Positions 25,454 through 33,757 of a DNA stretch of 64,000 nt are shown one piece after another. The translations under genes and the position numbers were made by a program. The notes under the pieces are model-generated. The model did no database searches, was not told the origin of the DNA, and was given only the letters and a program-made list of their open reading frames with translations. Source of the stretch: Levilinea saccharolytica (GTDB lineage Bacteria; Chloroflexota; Anaerolineae; Anaerolineales; Anaerolineaceae); contig NZ_LGCM01000060.1 in NCBI RefSeq assembly GCF_001306035.1, forward strand, positions 1 through 64,000. The letters run 5' to 3'. How positions within the stretch are numbered: the first letter of the stretch is position 1; every line of letters starts with the position of its first letter.

Positions 25454-26271
25454 ACCGTCCAACCCCCATCCACCACCACGTTGCCGCCGGTCATGTAAGA
25501 AGAAGCGTCCGAGGCCAGGAACAGCAGCGCGCCGTTCATCTCGTCGCGGTGGGCCATGCGTCCCATGATCGTGCGGTAGGCGTAGTTCTTGGTGAAGGTT
25601 TCATCATGCTGGTTGTAGACACCGCCGGGCGTCAGGCAGTTGGCGCGGATTTCCGTGCCCGCGTAGTACGAGGCGATGTATTTGGTCAGCCCCAAAACGC
25701 CGGCCTTGGTGGTGGTGTAAAACGCGGGCTTATACTGCTTGGGCTGGCCGGGCTTTTCGTAAATGCGCTGATCCGGCGGCACCAATCCGTAGGTCGAGCA
25801 GATGTTGATGATCGAGCCTTTTTTGCCCTGCTTCACCATCTGGCGCGCGGCCGCCTGGCAGCACAGGAACACGCCCGTCAGGTTCACGCCCAGGGCCTGT
25901 TCCCACAGGGCCAGGGGGTAAGTCTCAAAATCGCTGCCGTGCTTGCCCGCCTGCGAGGCGTCAAACTTAGGATCCATGGCCGCGCTGCACACGATCGCAT
26001 CCAGCGAGCCAAAGGTGCTCACGCAGGCGTCCACCATCGCCTGCACCGACTCGGGGTCGGTCACGTTCACCGCCTGTCCCACGGCCTTCAGACCCTGGTC
26101 GCGCAGCGATTGGGCCGTTTTCTCGGCCGTCTCAGCGTTGATGTCCGCCACCACCACCCCCGCCCCAGCTTCGGCCAGGGTGCGGCAGAACTCCACGCCC
26201 AATAATCCCGCGCCGCCGGTGACCACCGCGCCGCGGCCTGCCAATGAGAATTTATCTTGGATCGGGCTCAT
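25447..26271 (-). CDS. PtmA-like short-chain dehydrogenase
   Basis: A 274-residue SDR with cofactor motif VVTGGAGLLGVEF, active-site NICSTYG (Ser), YTTTKAG (Tyr, Lys) and closing SSYMTGGNVVVDGG. The GGAGLLG opening, the unusual insertion before the catalytic Tyr, and the position directly before a CMP-nonulosonate transferase and synthase resemble PtmA of legionaminic acid clusters. That resemblance is recalled, not searched. The ATG begins one base after the stop of the lipoprotein gene, and its stop overlaps the next gene by seven bases. Confidence 0.75.
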   Translation of the reverse strand: MSPIQDKFSLAGRGAVVTGGAGLLGVEFCRTLAEAGAGVVVADINAETAEKTAQSLRDQGLKAVGQAVNVTDPESVQAMVDACVSTFGSLDAIVCSAAMDPKFDASQAGKHGSDFETYPLALWEQALGVNLTGVFLCCQAAARQMVKQGKKGSIINICSTYGLVPPDQRIYEKPGQPKQYKPAFYTTTKAGVLGLTKYIASYYAGTEIRANCLTPGGVYNQHDETFTKNYAYRTIMGRMAHRDEMNGALLFLASDASSYMTGGNVVVDGGWTVW

Positions 26272-26272
26272 C

Positions 26273-26995
26273 TTAATTCACCGGTGTCTCGTACACATGC
26301 CAGTCGCCGTCAATGGACGGGCAGGCCAGGGTGATCGGGTCGGGCAGTTGGAAATTCCAGCACAAAGGCGGCTTGCCCTTATACACGCGCAAGGGAGAAG
26401 CCCATTTCTGGGTTCCATCCGCACCGCGAATCTCGGCCACGTAGGAAATCTCCCAATAGGGCGGGTTCAAAACAAAGGTGTGATTGATCACCGACAGGCC
26501 CACATTGGGCGCGTCCGCCGGGCTTTCCAGAGTAGTGGTCAGCCAGGGTTTGCTTTGGCCGGGGTCAAAGAACATCAGCTGCGTGCCCGCGGGCAGCGGC
26601 TGGCTGGAGGTGTATACAAAGGTGCAGGCCACCGCCGGAACCATCAGGTTGAGCTGCCCATTTTCAAAAGTGGCCGGGCGCGCGCCGCTGGGCATGACGG
26701 TAGTCTTGGCGCTGTCCAGCGAAACCCCCGCAAATTCCAAAGGCAAACACCAGGCTTCCACCTTCTCCGGAATGGGCGTGGCGGTCGGTTCCGGCGTGGC
26801 CGTGGGCGGCTCTGCCGTGGGGGTCGCCGTGGGCGGCTCGGGGGTGGGGCTGGGCATTTCGGTGGGCGTCGGGGGCACGTCCGTGGGTGCCGGGGTAGCG
26901 GTCGGCTCGGCCGCCCCCAACAGGCCGCAGCCCGTCAACGCCGCCGCCAGAATCACCAGCAGGCAAGTCACCGAAGCGTATCGTTTCCAATTCAT
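26273..26995 (-). CDS. Lipoprotein with Pro/Thr-rich linker (paralogue B)
   Basis: A 240-residue protein. The ATG at 26995 has AGGAG seven bases upstream. Residues 1-23 form a lipoprotein signal ending ALTGC, so Cys23 is the lipid attachment site. Residues about 30-75 are a Pro/Thr linker of the PTATPTAEPPTATPEP kind. The folded part (about 78-240) shares spaced sequences with the neighbouring gene: AWC, VPAVxCT, NPPxWEI, LCWN and a final Cys. Four conserved Cys suggest two disulfides. No known domain was recognised. Position inside the glycan locus suggests an outer-surface role in polysaccharide assembly or anchoring. Confidence 0.75.
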   Translation of the reverse strand: MNWKRYASVTCLLVILAAALTGCGLLGAAEPTATPAPTDVPPTPTEMPSPTPEPPTATPTAEPPTATPEPTATPIPEKVEAWCLPLEFAGVSLDSAKTTVMPSGARPATFENGQLNLMVPAVACTFVYTSSQPLPAGTQLMFFDPGQSKPWLTTTLESPADAPNVGLSVINHTFVLNPPYWEISYVAEIRGADGTQKWASPLRVYKGKPPLCWNFQLPDPITLACPSIDGDWHVYETPVN

Positions 26996-26997
26996 GT

Positions 26998-27783
26998 TTA
27001 TTCTCCTACATAACATTCAAAGATCCCGCCGCAGTACCCGGGATCGCCGGGTTCCAATTCTTTGGGGTCGTTCTTCACACATTGCAGCGTCACCGGATCA
27101 GGAATATCGCCGTTCCAACACAATTTTGGAGCAGGTCTGGCCAGGCGCAGTTTACCTTCGGCCAGCACCGTGCCGTCTGGGCCTTTCACCCGATAGGGGT
27201 AGGTAATTTCCCAAAACGGGGGGTTGATCACATACGCGTGGATCAAGGTCACGAATCCCTGACGATCGCTGCCGGCCGCCGGGGTCAATTCCGCGCTCAG
27301 CCAGGCCGTGGCCGAATTCATCTCCGCCAGTTCCAGGCGCGTGCCCGCCGCCAACGGCTGGCTCATCTGGAATGCCAGGGTGCAGGACACCGCCGGGACA
27401 GAAAGGTTCACCACATCCCCATTCAGCACGGCAGGTTTGCCGCCCGCGGGCATCTCGTACACGCCGCCGGCATAGTTAGCCGCGCCGTTGAACTCCAGAC
27501 CCATACACCAGGCCGTCAGGCCCTGAGGCACCTCGGTCGGCACAGGTTGTGCTTCAGTCGGTGCCGCCGTAGGTTGGGGTTCTGGGGTCGGTTCCGCTGT
27601 GGGCACAGCGGTAGGCTCCGCCGTAGCGGTGGGCTCCGCAGGAACAGCCGTGGGGGCCTGACTGGGGGCGGCTTCCGCCGCGGGGGTCACCGGGGCCGCG
27701 GGGGAGCAGGCCGCCAACACCATCAGGCAGGCTGCCATCACCCACCCCACCAGCGCGCGATTGTGCAAAATGAACTTATGCAT
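26998..27783 (-). CDS. Lipoprotein with Pro/Thr-rich linker (paralogue A)
   Basis: A 261-residue protein. GGGAG lies seven bases before the ATG at 27783. The lipobox is VLAAC with Cys26 as lipid site. A Pro/Ala/Thr linker spans residues about 30-85. The folded part shares AWC, VPAVSCT, NPPFWEI, LCWN and a later Cys with the downstream gene, and adds an extra Cys-containing tail (YCGGIFECYVGE). Two bases separate the two genes, so they are a tandem duplication and probably a co-expressed pair. A strong hairpin precedes this gene. No function can be named. Confidence 0.75.
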   Translation of the reverse strand: MHKFILHNRALVGWVMAACLMVLAACSPAAPVTPAAEAAPSQAPTAVPAEPTATAEPTAVPTAEPTPEPQPTAAPTEAQPVPTEVPQGLTAWCMGLEFNGAANYAGGVYEMPAGGKPAVLNGDVVNLSVPAVSCTLAFQMSQPLAAGTRLELAEMNSATAWLSAELTPAAGSDRQGFVTLIHAYVINPPFWEITYPYRVKGPDGTVLAEGKLRLARPAPKLCWNGDIPDPVTLQCVKNDPKELEPGDPGYCGGIFECYVGE

Positions 27784-27808
27784 ACTGCACTCCCAATTCA
27801 CAAGGTTG

Positions 27809-27844
27809 CTCAACCCCGCTGCCGTTCCGCAGCTCAGGGTTGAG
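27809..27844 (-). terminator. Strong intercistronic hairpin before the lipoprotein pair
   Basis: Outer arms CTCAACCC (27809-27816) and GGGTTGAG (27837-27844) enclose inner arms GCTGC (27818-27822) and GCAGC (27829-27833). The structure overlaps the stop codon of the upstream GT-C gene. No T run follows on the minus strand, so it may attenuate, terminate with Rho, or protect mRNA ends rather than stop transcription fully. Confidence 0.45.
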
Positions 27845-29486
27845 GGGGTTCCGAATAATAAAAAATGCCGCCGTCCTCCACGCGCAGGGCGCGGTACAGG
27901 CCGGTCACCAGCGTGCGGATGCGTTCTTCCGTCCGCTCGCCGTACAGTTCGGCCAACTGGTCGTCAATTTGATCAAACAGCACCAGTGCCGCCCCATCCT
28001 CGCGGAACAGGCGCTGCGCCGGATCCTGGCTCAGGTCGCCGTCACCGTAACGGCTGAACTCACTCAGCCCCTGGTTCAGGTACACCTCTTTCAGCGGGTA
28101 CGAGGCACGCCCCGTCATGGCCAGCAAAGCCGTCTCTTGATTGGTGATGATCAGGGTATCTTCCGGCAGTGCCCGAACCGCCTGAATCAGCTCCGATCCG
28201 CGCCATTCCGCCGAATTGTACCCCAAACCCAGCCGGGCGTACTGTTTTGCCACCGGCAGCGACAAGCGCGCATACCACAGGCCCGCCAGAATCAGCGCCG
28301 CCGCCAGCCCCACCCGCACCCAGGCCGTCCGCGCCGCGAAGCGCCCGCTCACCCAGGCCAGCCCCACCGCCGCCACCAGCACCGCCAGATGCAGCGGCGA
28401 TAGCATGCGCGCATTGATGGTGATCGGCGGATAGGTGGTGAGCTTAACCCCCAGCGTCACCGCCAAAAACAACCCGCAGAAGATCCCCAGCAAAGCCAGC
28501 AGCCGCCGGGCATCCTCCCATTCCGCGCCGCGCCGCGTGCGCAGGCGCAGCCCCACCCACAGCGCCCAGCCGATCAAGGCCGCCGCGGCAGCCCAGGGCA
28601 AAATCTGGTTAAGTATGCCCGGGTAAGGGGATTGATACACCCACGCATCCGGCACCAGCCAAAAGAGCAGCGCCGCCGAAAAATCGGGCCAAAATTCCAT
28701 AAAACGCTGACCCAAACCGCCCGCGCCCAACAGGCTGCGCGAGGCCACGGTGGCCGTCTGGCTCAGGTCATAGGCAATCCATATCATCATCGGCAGCAGG
28801 GCCAACCCACCGTACACCGCCGCGTCCCGCAGCCGCGCTTTCCAGCTCGGACGCCCAAAGATCAGCAGGCCCAGCCCGCCGGCCGCTGCAAAAGCCACCG
28901 CGTTATAGCGCGTGAGGAAAGCCAGTCCCGCCAAAACGCCCGCGGCGGTCAGGGTTTTCCAGCTCGCTCCCGCCGACCACAGGCGCAGCAGCAGCCCCAG
29001 GCTGGCAAACCCCAAAAAGAGCGCCAACGGCTCTGACATGGCCCACACCGCCGCCGGCATCAGCACCGGCGAGGCCAGGGTCAGCCCCGCCGCCAGCCAG
29101 GCGTACAGGGTGGAACGTGTGGCGCGTGCCGTCATCAGCCCCGCCAACACCACCAGCCCGCCCATCAGCACGGCGTTTAACCAGCGCGCCGCCGCTTCCA
29201 GATTAGCGGTGAACAGCCCCAAGAAGCTCAGCACCAGCGAGAAAAAGGGAGGGAAGTACGGTAGCAGGCGAAATTCGCCCTGCGGCCCCACCAGCCCCAG
29301 CCCCACCCCCGCCAGCAAATTGCGCGCGGAGGTGATGTAGATGGTGGCGTCCCCGCCAATCCCCGGCCCCCAGGTGGTGGCATACAGCACCAGCCCGGCC
29401 CCCGCCGCCCCCAAAGCAGCCAGCCCGCCCCAACGCACCGCGGGGCGCTGCATCCAGGTTTCCACTTTCGCCCAGGCCGCTTTCAT
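27834..29486 (-). CDS. GT-C membrane glycosyltransferase-like protein
   Basis: A 550-residue polytopic protein with about eleven hydrophobic helices. An acidic first outer loop reads GPGIGGDATIYITSARNLL, placing Asp as in GT39-type enzymes, followed by a PYFPPFFS stretch typical of the family. A soluble C-terminal part of about 130 residues ends IFYYSEPPQP. The ATG overlaps the upstream membrane-protein stop (ATGA at 29483-29486), so the two are coupled and may work as a pair. Its stop codon lies inside a strong hairpin. Substrate unknown. Confidence 0.7.
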   Translation of the reverse strand: MKAAWAKVETWMQRPAVRWGGLAALGAAGAGLVLYATTWGPGIGGDATIYITSARNLLAGVGLGLVGPQGEFRLLPYFPPFFSLVLSFLGLFTANLEAAARWLNAVLMGGLVVLAGLMTARATRSTLYAWLAAGLTLASPVLMPAAVWAMSEPLALFLGFASLGLLLRLWSAGASWKTLTAAGVLAGLAFLTRYNAVAFAAAGGLGLLIFGRPSWKARLRDAAVYGGLALLPMMIWIAYDLSQTATVASRSLLGAGGLGQRFMEFWPDFSAALLFWLVPDAWVYQSPYPGILNQILPWAAAAALIGWALWVGLRLRTRRGAEWEDARRLLALLGIFCGLFLAVTLGVKLTTYPPITINARMLSPLHLAVLVAAVGLAWVSGRFAARTAWVRVGLAAALILAGLWYARLSLPVAKQYARLGLGYNSAEWRGSELIQAVRALPEDTLIITNQETALLAMTGRASYPLKEVYLNQGLSEFSRYGDGDLSQDPAQRLFREDGAALVLFDQIDDQLAELYGERTEERIRTLVTGLYRALRVEDGGIFYYSEPPQP

Positions 29487-31273
29487 GGGGTCACCTTTTG
29501 CGCCTTTTCAAACAGAGCCTGATCGCCGAACAGCCCCAGGTACACATACCCGGCCGCCTCCAACGGTTGGCGCACTTGCGCCAGATCAGGGTAGGCCCCG
29601 GCTGCCGCGATGACAAATTCTACCCCCAGTTCGGGCAGCATGGCGATGCTCTCTGCGGAGGGGAACTGCTCCATCACCGGCCGGATGCGCGCATACTGCG
29701 GTGGGGGGAAAGCGTTAAAAAACCCGCCCACAAACGGTTTGCCGTGTTCCAGGGTGTAATAGGTCTGCTCCTGATCTTCGCTCAGGATAAAGGGGAACTG
29801 GATCACCGCCCCTTGCCCGGGACGCTGCGCCAGGGCCGCATCCACCGGACGGGCCTGCACCGGCGCGAATTCCTGCACCGGCCCCGGATAGAAATCCAGC
29901 AGCACCAGGGCCAGCATGCCCAAGAGCACGGCCCCTTTCCAGCGCTGCGCCGTGCGGCCCAGCACCTGCGCCGCGCCCAGCCCCGCGCCCACGCTGACGA
30001 ACAGCAGCGCAAACAGCCCAAAGCGCATCAGGGCGCGCAGTTTGGCATAAAACGGAAAATGATCAAAAAGATAATAGCCCGGCAGGTGCACCAGCGGGAT
30101 CTCCGTGCGCCCCAGCACCCCTTGCAGGAATCCAGGAACGCTCACCCGCACCGGTTCGCTCAGCCAATGCAGATCGGTGCCCATCGCCAGCACTACCGCC
30201 GCCGCCCCCGCCCAAAACAGGCTCACCACCAGCCGCCGGTGCCCGCCCCGCCTGCGCAGGATCAGGGCCAACAGGGCCAAAGCCCCCGCCGCCGCGCCCA
30301 CGTACAGAGTGGCTTCCACCCACAGCTCACGGTTAAAATGCTCGCCCACCCAGCGCCCCCACAGAAAATGGTCGGTGGAGGGCAGCAAAAAATCGGTCGG
30401 GCTGGCCGAATAGCGCCGCGTCACGGCGATATCCCGATCCGGCAGACCGCCCTGCTGGTTCAAGGCCACGTACGGCCCCACGCCCAGCGCCGTCAACGGC
30501 AGGGCCGCCAGCCCCAGAATCACAATCTGCGCCCAAAAATTGCGCTGCGCCAGCCGCCAGGCGGAACGCGCTTTGCGCTGCGTCCAGGCGTCGTCCAGCA
30601 GATAGGCTGCTGCAAAGACCGCCCCCACCAGCAGGGCCATGTACAGGTAATACTGCGAGGTCAGTGCGGTGAGGCCCAGCCCCACCCCGCCCAGCACGGC
30701 GGCCTTACGCCCCTCGCGGCCGGTATCTTCCAGCGTGCCATGCAGCCCCCAAAAGAAGAGCGGCAGCCACATGGTTCCCGATAGGTTTAAATGGCCGATC
30801 AGGAAATGCGCCGTGCGGTAAGGCAGACAGGCAAAAGCCGTTCCCGCCACCAGCCCCGCCCCCCAACTGCCGGTCAGCTTGCGCACCCACAAGAACATGA
30901 ACAGGCCCGAAAGCGCATAGCTCAACAGCATGGCCGCGTTGTAACCGAAGGTCGCCCCGCCCACCAGGCTAAAGGGCAGCGCCAGCCCCAGCATGGCCGG
31001 GGTGATCTCGGTGTAGGCCATGTTCCAGCCTTCCGGGTAATTCAAGAACCACACGTCAAAGGGGTTGGCCCCCAGATCAAACAGGGCCTTCTTCACCCAG
31101 CCGATCATCCACACAAAGTAAATGTTATCGCCGATGCGCCCGGCCAGAGCCGACCCCATGTGCAGCACCAGCGGCCAGGTCATCACCACCCCCAGAATCG
31201 CAAAAAACAGCGCCGCCCCCACCCATCTGCGCCCGCCGAACCATCGTTCGCCTGCCTGTCGCGCTCGTTCCAC
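29483..31273 (-). CDS. Polytopic membrane protein, GT-C/YfhO-like
   Basis: A 596-residue protein with about eleven hydrophobic helices. The first outer loop contains RIGDNIYFVWMIGWV, with the Asp-Asn placed like GT-C catalytic acids, and NYPEGWNMAYTEI. The C-terminal 110 residues are soluble. The GTG start at 31273 has GAGGGACAGG upstream. This layout is typical of uncharacterised membrane proteins often annotated as glycosyltransferases. It is followed by an overlapping GT-C gene and preceded by a Gfo/Idh/MocA gene. Role in outer-face glycan modification is inferred. Confidence 0.65.
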   Translation of the reverse strand: MERARQAGERWFGGRRWVGAALFFAILGVVMTWPLVLHMGSALAGRIGDNIYFVWMIGWVKKALFDLGANPFDVWFLNYPEGWNMAYTEITPAMLGLALPFSLVGGATFGYNAAMLLSYALSGLFMFLWVRKLTGSWGAGLVAGTAFACLPYRTAHFLIGHLNLSGTMWLPLFFWGLHGTLEDTGREGRKAAVLGGVGLGLTALTSQYYLYMALLVGAVFAAAYLLDDAWTQRKARSAWRLAQRNFWAQIVILGLAALPLTALGVGPYVALNQQGGLPDRDIAVTRRYSASPTDFLLPSTDHFLWGRWVGEHFNRELWVEATLYVGAAAGALALLALILRRRGGHRRLVVSLFWAGAAAVVLAMGTDLHWLSEPVRVSVPGFLQGVLGRTEIPLVHLPGYYLFDHFPFYAKLRALMRFGLFALLFVSVGAGLGAAQVLGRTAQRWKGAVLLGMLALVLLDFYPGPVQEFAPVQARPVDAALAQRPGQGAVIQFPFILSEDQEQTYYTLEHGKPFVGGFFNAFPPPQYARIRPVMEQFPSAESIAMLPELGVEFVIAAAGAYPDLAQVRQPLEAAGYVYLGLFGDQALFEKAQKVTP

Positions 31274-31290
31274 GCTGCCTGTCCCTCACC

Positions 31291-32277
31291 TCACCAGGTG
31301 ATCCGGCGTCCTTCCGCCGCGGATTGATGCACCGCCAGGGCCAGTTCCAACGCCCGTTGGCCGCCTTCCAGCCCGCAGACCGGCTCGGCCTTGCCCTGCA
31401 TCACGTCCATAAAATGCTGCATCTCCGCCAGGAACAGGTGGTTGCGCTCAAAATCCGCCGGGGGCAGATAGACTTCTTCCGCTCCGTCCTCGGCCTTCAC
31501 CCAGCGGGCCGCGCCGTCGGCATTATCCCACCGCAGCAGCCCCTCGGTGCAGGTGATCTCCAGGCGGTGTACCGGCGGCCGCCGGTAGTAATCCAGGTGC
31601 AGGCTGGCTACCGCGCCGCTTTCAAAGCGCAGGCCGATCTCACCGATATCTTCCACCTCAATTTCCAAATCGCTGATCTGGCCCGTGAAGGCCCACAGCC
31701 CGTTCACCTCGCCCAGCAGCCAGCGCAGGTAGTCCAGGGGGTGCGAGAGCGTCACCACCACCCCGCCGCCCAGGTCGGCCCGCGCGCTGTAGCTCTGGCG
31801 GTAATCTTCCCACGGGTGCCAGGCAGGCAAATATTCGCCCCATTCCACCCGCGCCGAAAGCGGTCGCCCCGCGGTCTGCTGGCGAATCAGCTCGGCCAGT
31901 TTTTGCAGGCCGGGGTGAAAGCGGAATTGAAAGCCCACCAGCAGCTTCCCGCCGCCCTGCCGCAGCGCCTCGTCCAGGGCTGCAACCCCCGCCAGGCTGT
32001 GCGAGATGGGTTTTTCCATCAAGATGTGACAACCCGCCTCGGCCGCGGGCAAGGCCACGTCCAGATGGTTGGCGGTCGGGTTGGCGATGATCACCGCGTC
32101 GGGTTGGTGGGCCAGCGCCGCCCCCAGGTCATATTCCACCGTCAGCCCCGCCAGTTCGTCCTCCGGCAGGGTGCTTTTGCCCGTGCGGTACAGCACAATG
32201 TCGTCCTGTCCCAGGGCGCGCAGATTGCGCAAGTGCCGCCGCCCGATGGAACCGTAGCCCGCGATCATGAATCTCAT
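31291..32277 (-). CDS. Gfo/Idh/MocA-family oxidoreductase
   Basis: A 328-residue NAD(P)-dependent enzyme. The Rossmann motif is IAGYGSIGRRH at residues 5-15, and the family's EKPIS motif, with the catalytic Lys at about 89, is intact. The C-terminal half has the expected beta-sheet region (GGGVVVTLSHPLDYLRWLLG). Members oxidise, reduce or epimerise sugars and nucleotide sugars. Similar genes occur next to PtmA-type reductases in legionaminic acid clusters, so it may feed nonulosonic acid synthesis, but the substrate is not shown. GAGGAGAG precedes the ATG. Confidence 0.8.
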   Translation of the reverse strand: MRFMIAGYGSIGRRHLRNLRALGQDDIVLYRTGKSTLPEDELAGLTVEYDLGAALAHQPDAVIIANPTANHLDVALPAAEAGCHILMEKPISHSLAGVAALDEALRQGGGKLLVGFQFRFHPGLQKLAELIRQQTAGRPLSARVEWGEYLPAWHPWEDYRQSYSARADLGGGVVVTLSHPLDYLRWLLGEVNGLWAFTGQISDLEIEVEDIGEIGLRFESGAVASLHLDYYRRPPVHRLEITCTEGLLRWDNADGAARWVKAEDGAEEVYLPPADFERNHLFLAEMQHFMDVMQGKAEPVCGLEGGQRALELALAVHQSAAEGRRITW

Positions 32278-32290
32278 GCTGCTCTCCTCG

Positions 32291-33727
32291 TCAAGCCTCC
32301 AGCGCCAGCTTCGCCAGGGCTGCCCCTGTGCGCTTGCCCGCGCTGCCGTCGGTATAGGTCACTTCATCCTGCACAAACTTGCGCCGCTCCGCCCCGTCCA
32401 ATTGGGGGTCGCGCAAATAGGCGTCCAGCGCGGCGCGCAGCTGCCCTTCATCAAAAGCCACCCGTCCGGCCTGGGCCTCGCGGAAGCGCTGGTGGGTGGG
32501 CCATTCGGCAATTTCGGTCAGCGCCAGCGAGAATTTCCCCGGCGTGTTCCAGCCGCCCGGCGTATCCAGACACACGCTCACAATCGGGCGGTCGTGAATG
32601 GCCGTCTCCACCACCATGGTGGAATACACCGTGGTGAACACGTCCGAATGCGCCATCATCGAGGCCTTCTCCGGCATATCCTCGCCGGAGTAATACCCCA
32701 GCTCCCCGCCCAGCGCCACCGGCTCCACCAGATGGACATGCGGCATAGACTGAATCATCTGCCGCACGCGCTGGGCTTCCTGCTCATACAGCGACCCCGG
32801 CATAAAATGGTTGGGGTGCAGGCGAATCAGCAGCTGGCTGGGTTGGGCCAGTGCGTCCGCTGAAACCAAACGCGCCAGGGTTTCCATGTTGCGGAAGTTG
32901 GGTGAAAAGGTCACAAACGAACAGGCGTACGAAATCAGCTTGCGCTGCGGATCCAGCCCGTGCATGCGGAAGTACTCCTCGCGCGGAATGACCCATTCCT
33001 TGCGGAAATAGCCGTCGTAGGTGGGGATGCCGCCCACATGCACGCGCTCCGGCGCCCAATCGGACCCCAGCACCAGTTCGCGCTTTTGAATCTCAGACCA
33101 GCAGGTGGCGTAATCCACCCGCGCCCCCGGCAGGCGGTAGCTGGAGGGGTTATCCCAGCCGATGATAGCCGCCGCCGTGCGCACCCCGCGCTGCCCGGCC
33201 TGGCGCAGCAGGTAGCGGTCCAGCCGCCATCCGGGCGTGCTGGCCACCACCAGACTGGGCTGGTATTGATCCAGTAAATCGCCGTACAGGTCGGGGGTAA
33301 AACGCATCTGCGCCCGCACCAGGCCCTGGCGCATCCAGCGCGAACGGCGCAGCCCCCAGGTCAGCCCGCGAATCAGCGGCATGAGGCGTTTGGCTTTGGC
33401 ACTGGATTCATAATCCATCTGGCGCAAGTGCCCATCCATGGCGTTGGTGTTGATGCGCTGCGAGCCGCCCATCCAGCGCAGGAAGTGGAGCCAGTACTGC
33501 AGGGTGTGGTCATTACGCTCAAAATACTGCCGCGCCTGCGGAAAGCGCAGTCCCTCCACTGTCAGTCCCGGCCGCCCAAAGCGCTGCGAAATCTGCTCGC
33601 GCAGGCCGTCGTCGGTCAACAGCACCACCTCCAGCCCCGCATCCAGCAGGGTGGGCAAAACATCGCTCTGCAAAAAGTACACAATCGCCAGGCCGTGATC
33701 GGCGCTGATGAACACTCGTTTGGTCAT
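32291..33727 (-). CDS. GT-B-type glycosyl- or glycerophosphotransferase-like protein
   Basis: A 478-residue soluble protein. The N-terminus (MTKRVFISADHGLAIVYFL) is an alternating strand pattern, and the C-terminal half shows LLIRLHPNHFMPG and VFTTVYSTMVVETAIHDRP, resembling the nucleotide-binding half of GT-B and CDP-glycerol glycerophosphotransferase-like enzymes (HP motif and ST-x-xxExA loop). It likely adds a sugar or polyol phosphate to the glycan. The gene upstream is a GT2 30 bases away. Family membership is by motif only. Confidence 0.6.
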   Translation of the reverse strand: MTKRVFISADHGLAIVYFLQSDVLPTLLDAGLEVVLLTDDGLREQISQRFGRPGLTVEGLRFPQARQYFERNDHTLQYWLHFLRWMGGSQRINTNAMDGHLRQMDYESSAKAKRLMPLIRGLTWGLRRSRWMRQGLVRAQMRFTPDLYGDLLDQYQPSLVVASTPGWRLDRYLLRQAGQRGVRTAAAIIGWDNPSSYRLPGARVDYATCWSEIQKRELVLGSDWAPERVHVGGIPTYDGYFRKEWVIPREEYFRMHGLDPQRKLISYACSFVTFSPNFRNMETLARLVSADALAQPSQLLIRLHPNHFMPGSLYEQEAQRVRQMIQSMPHVHLVEPVALGGELGYYSGEDMPEKASMMAHSDVFTTVYSTMVVETAIHDRPIVSVCLDTPGGWNTPGKFSLALTEIAEWPTHQRFREAQAGRVAFDEGQLRAALDAYLRDPQLDGAERRKFVQDEVTYTDGSAGKRTGAALAKLALEA

Positions 33728-33757
33728 ACGCTGCTCGCTTCGGCTCCTGTCAACCGC

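Noticed and set aside
26750-26920. Simple repeat or CRISPR-like array in the Pro/Thr codons of the lipoprotein genes (also 27540-27680)
   Set aside because: The repetition follows PT-rich linker codons in frame, without conserved direct repeats and spacers.
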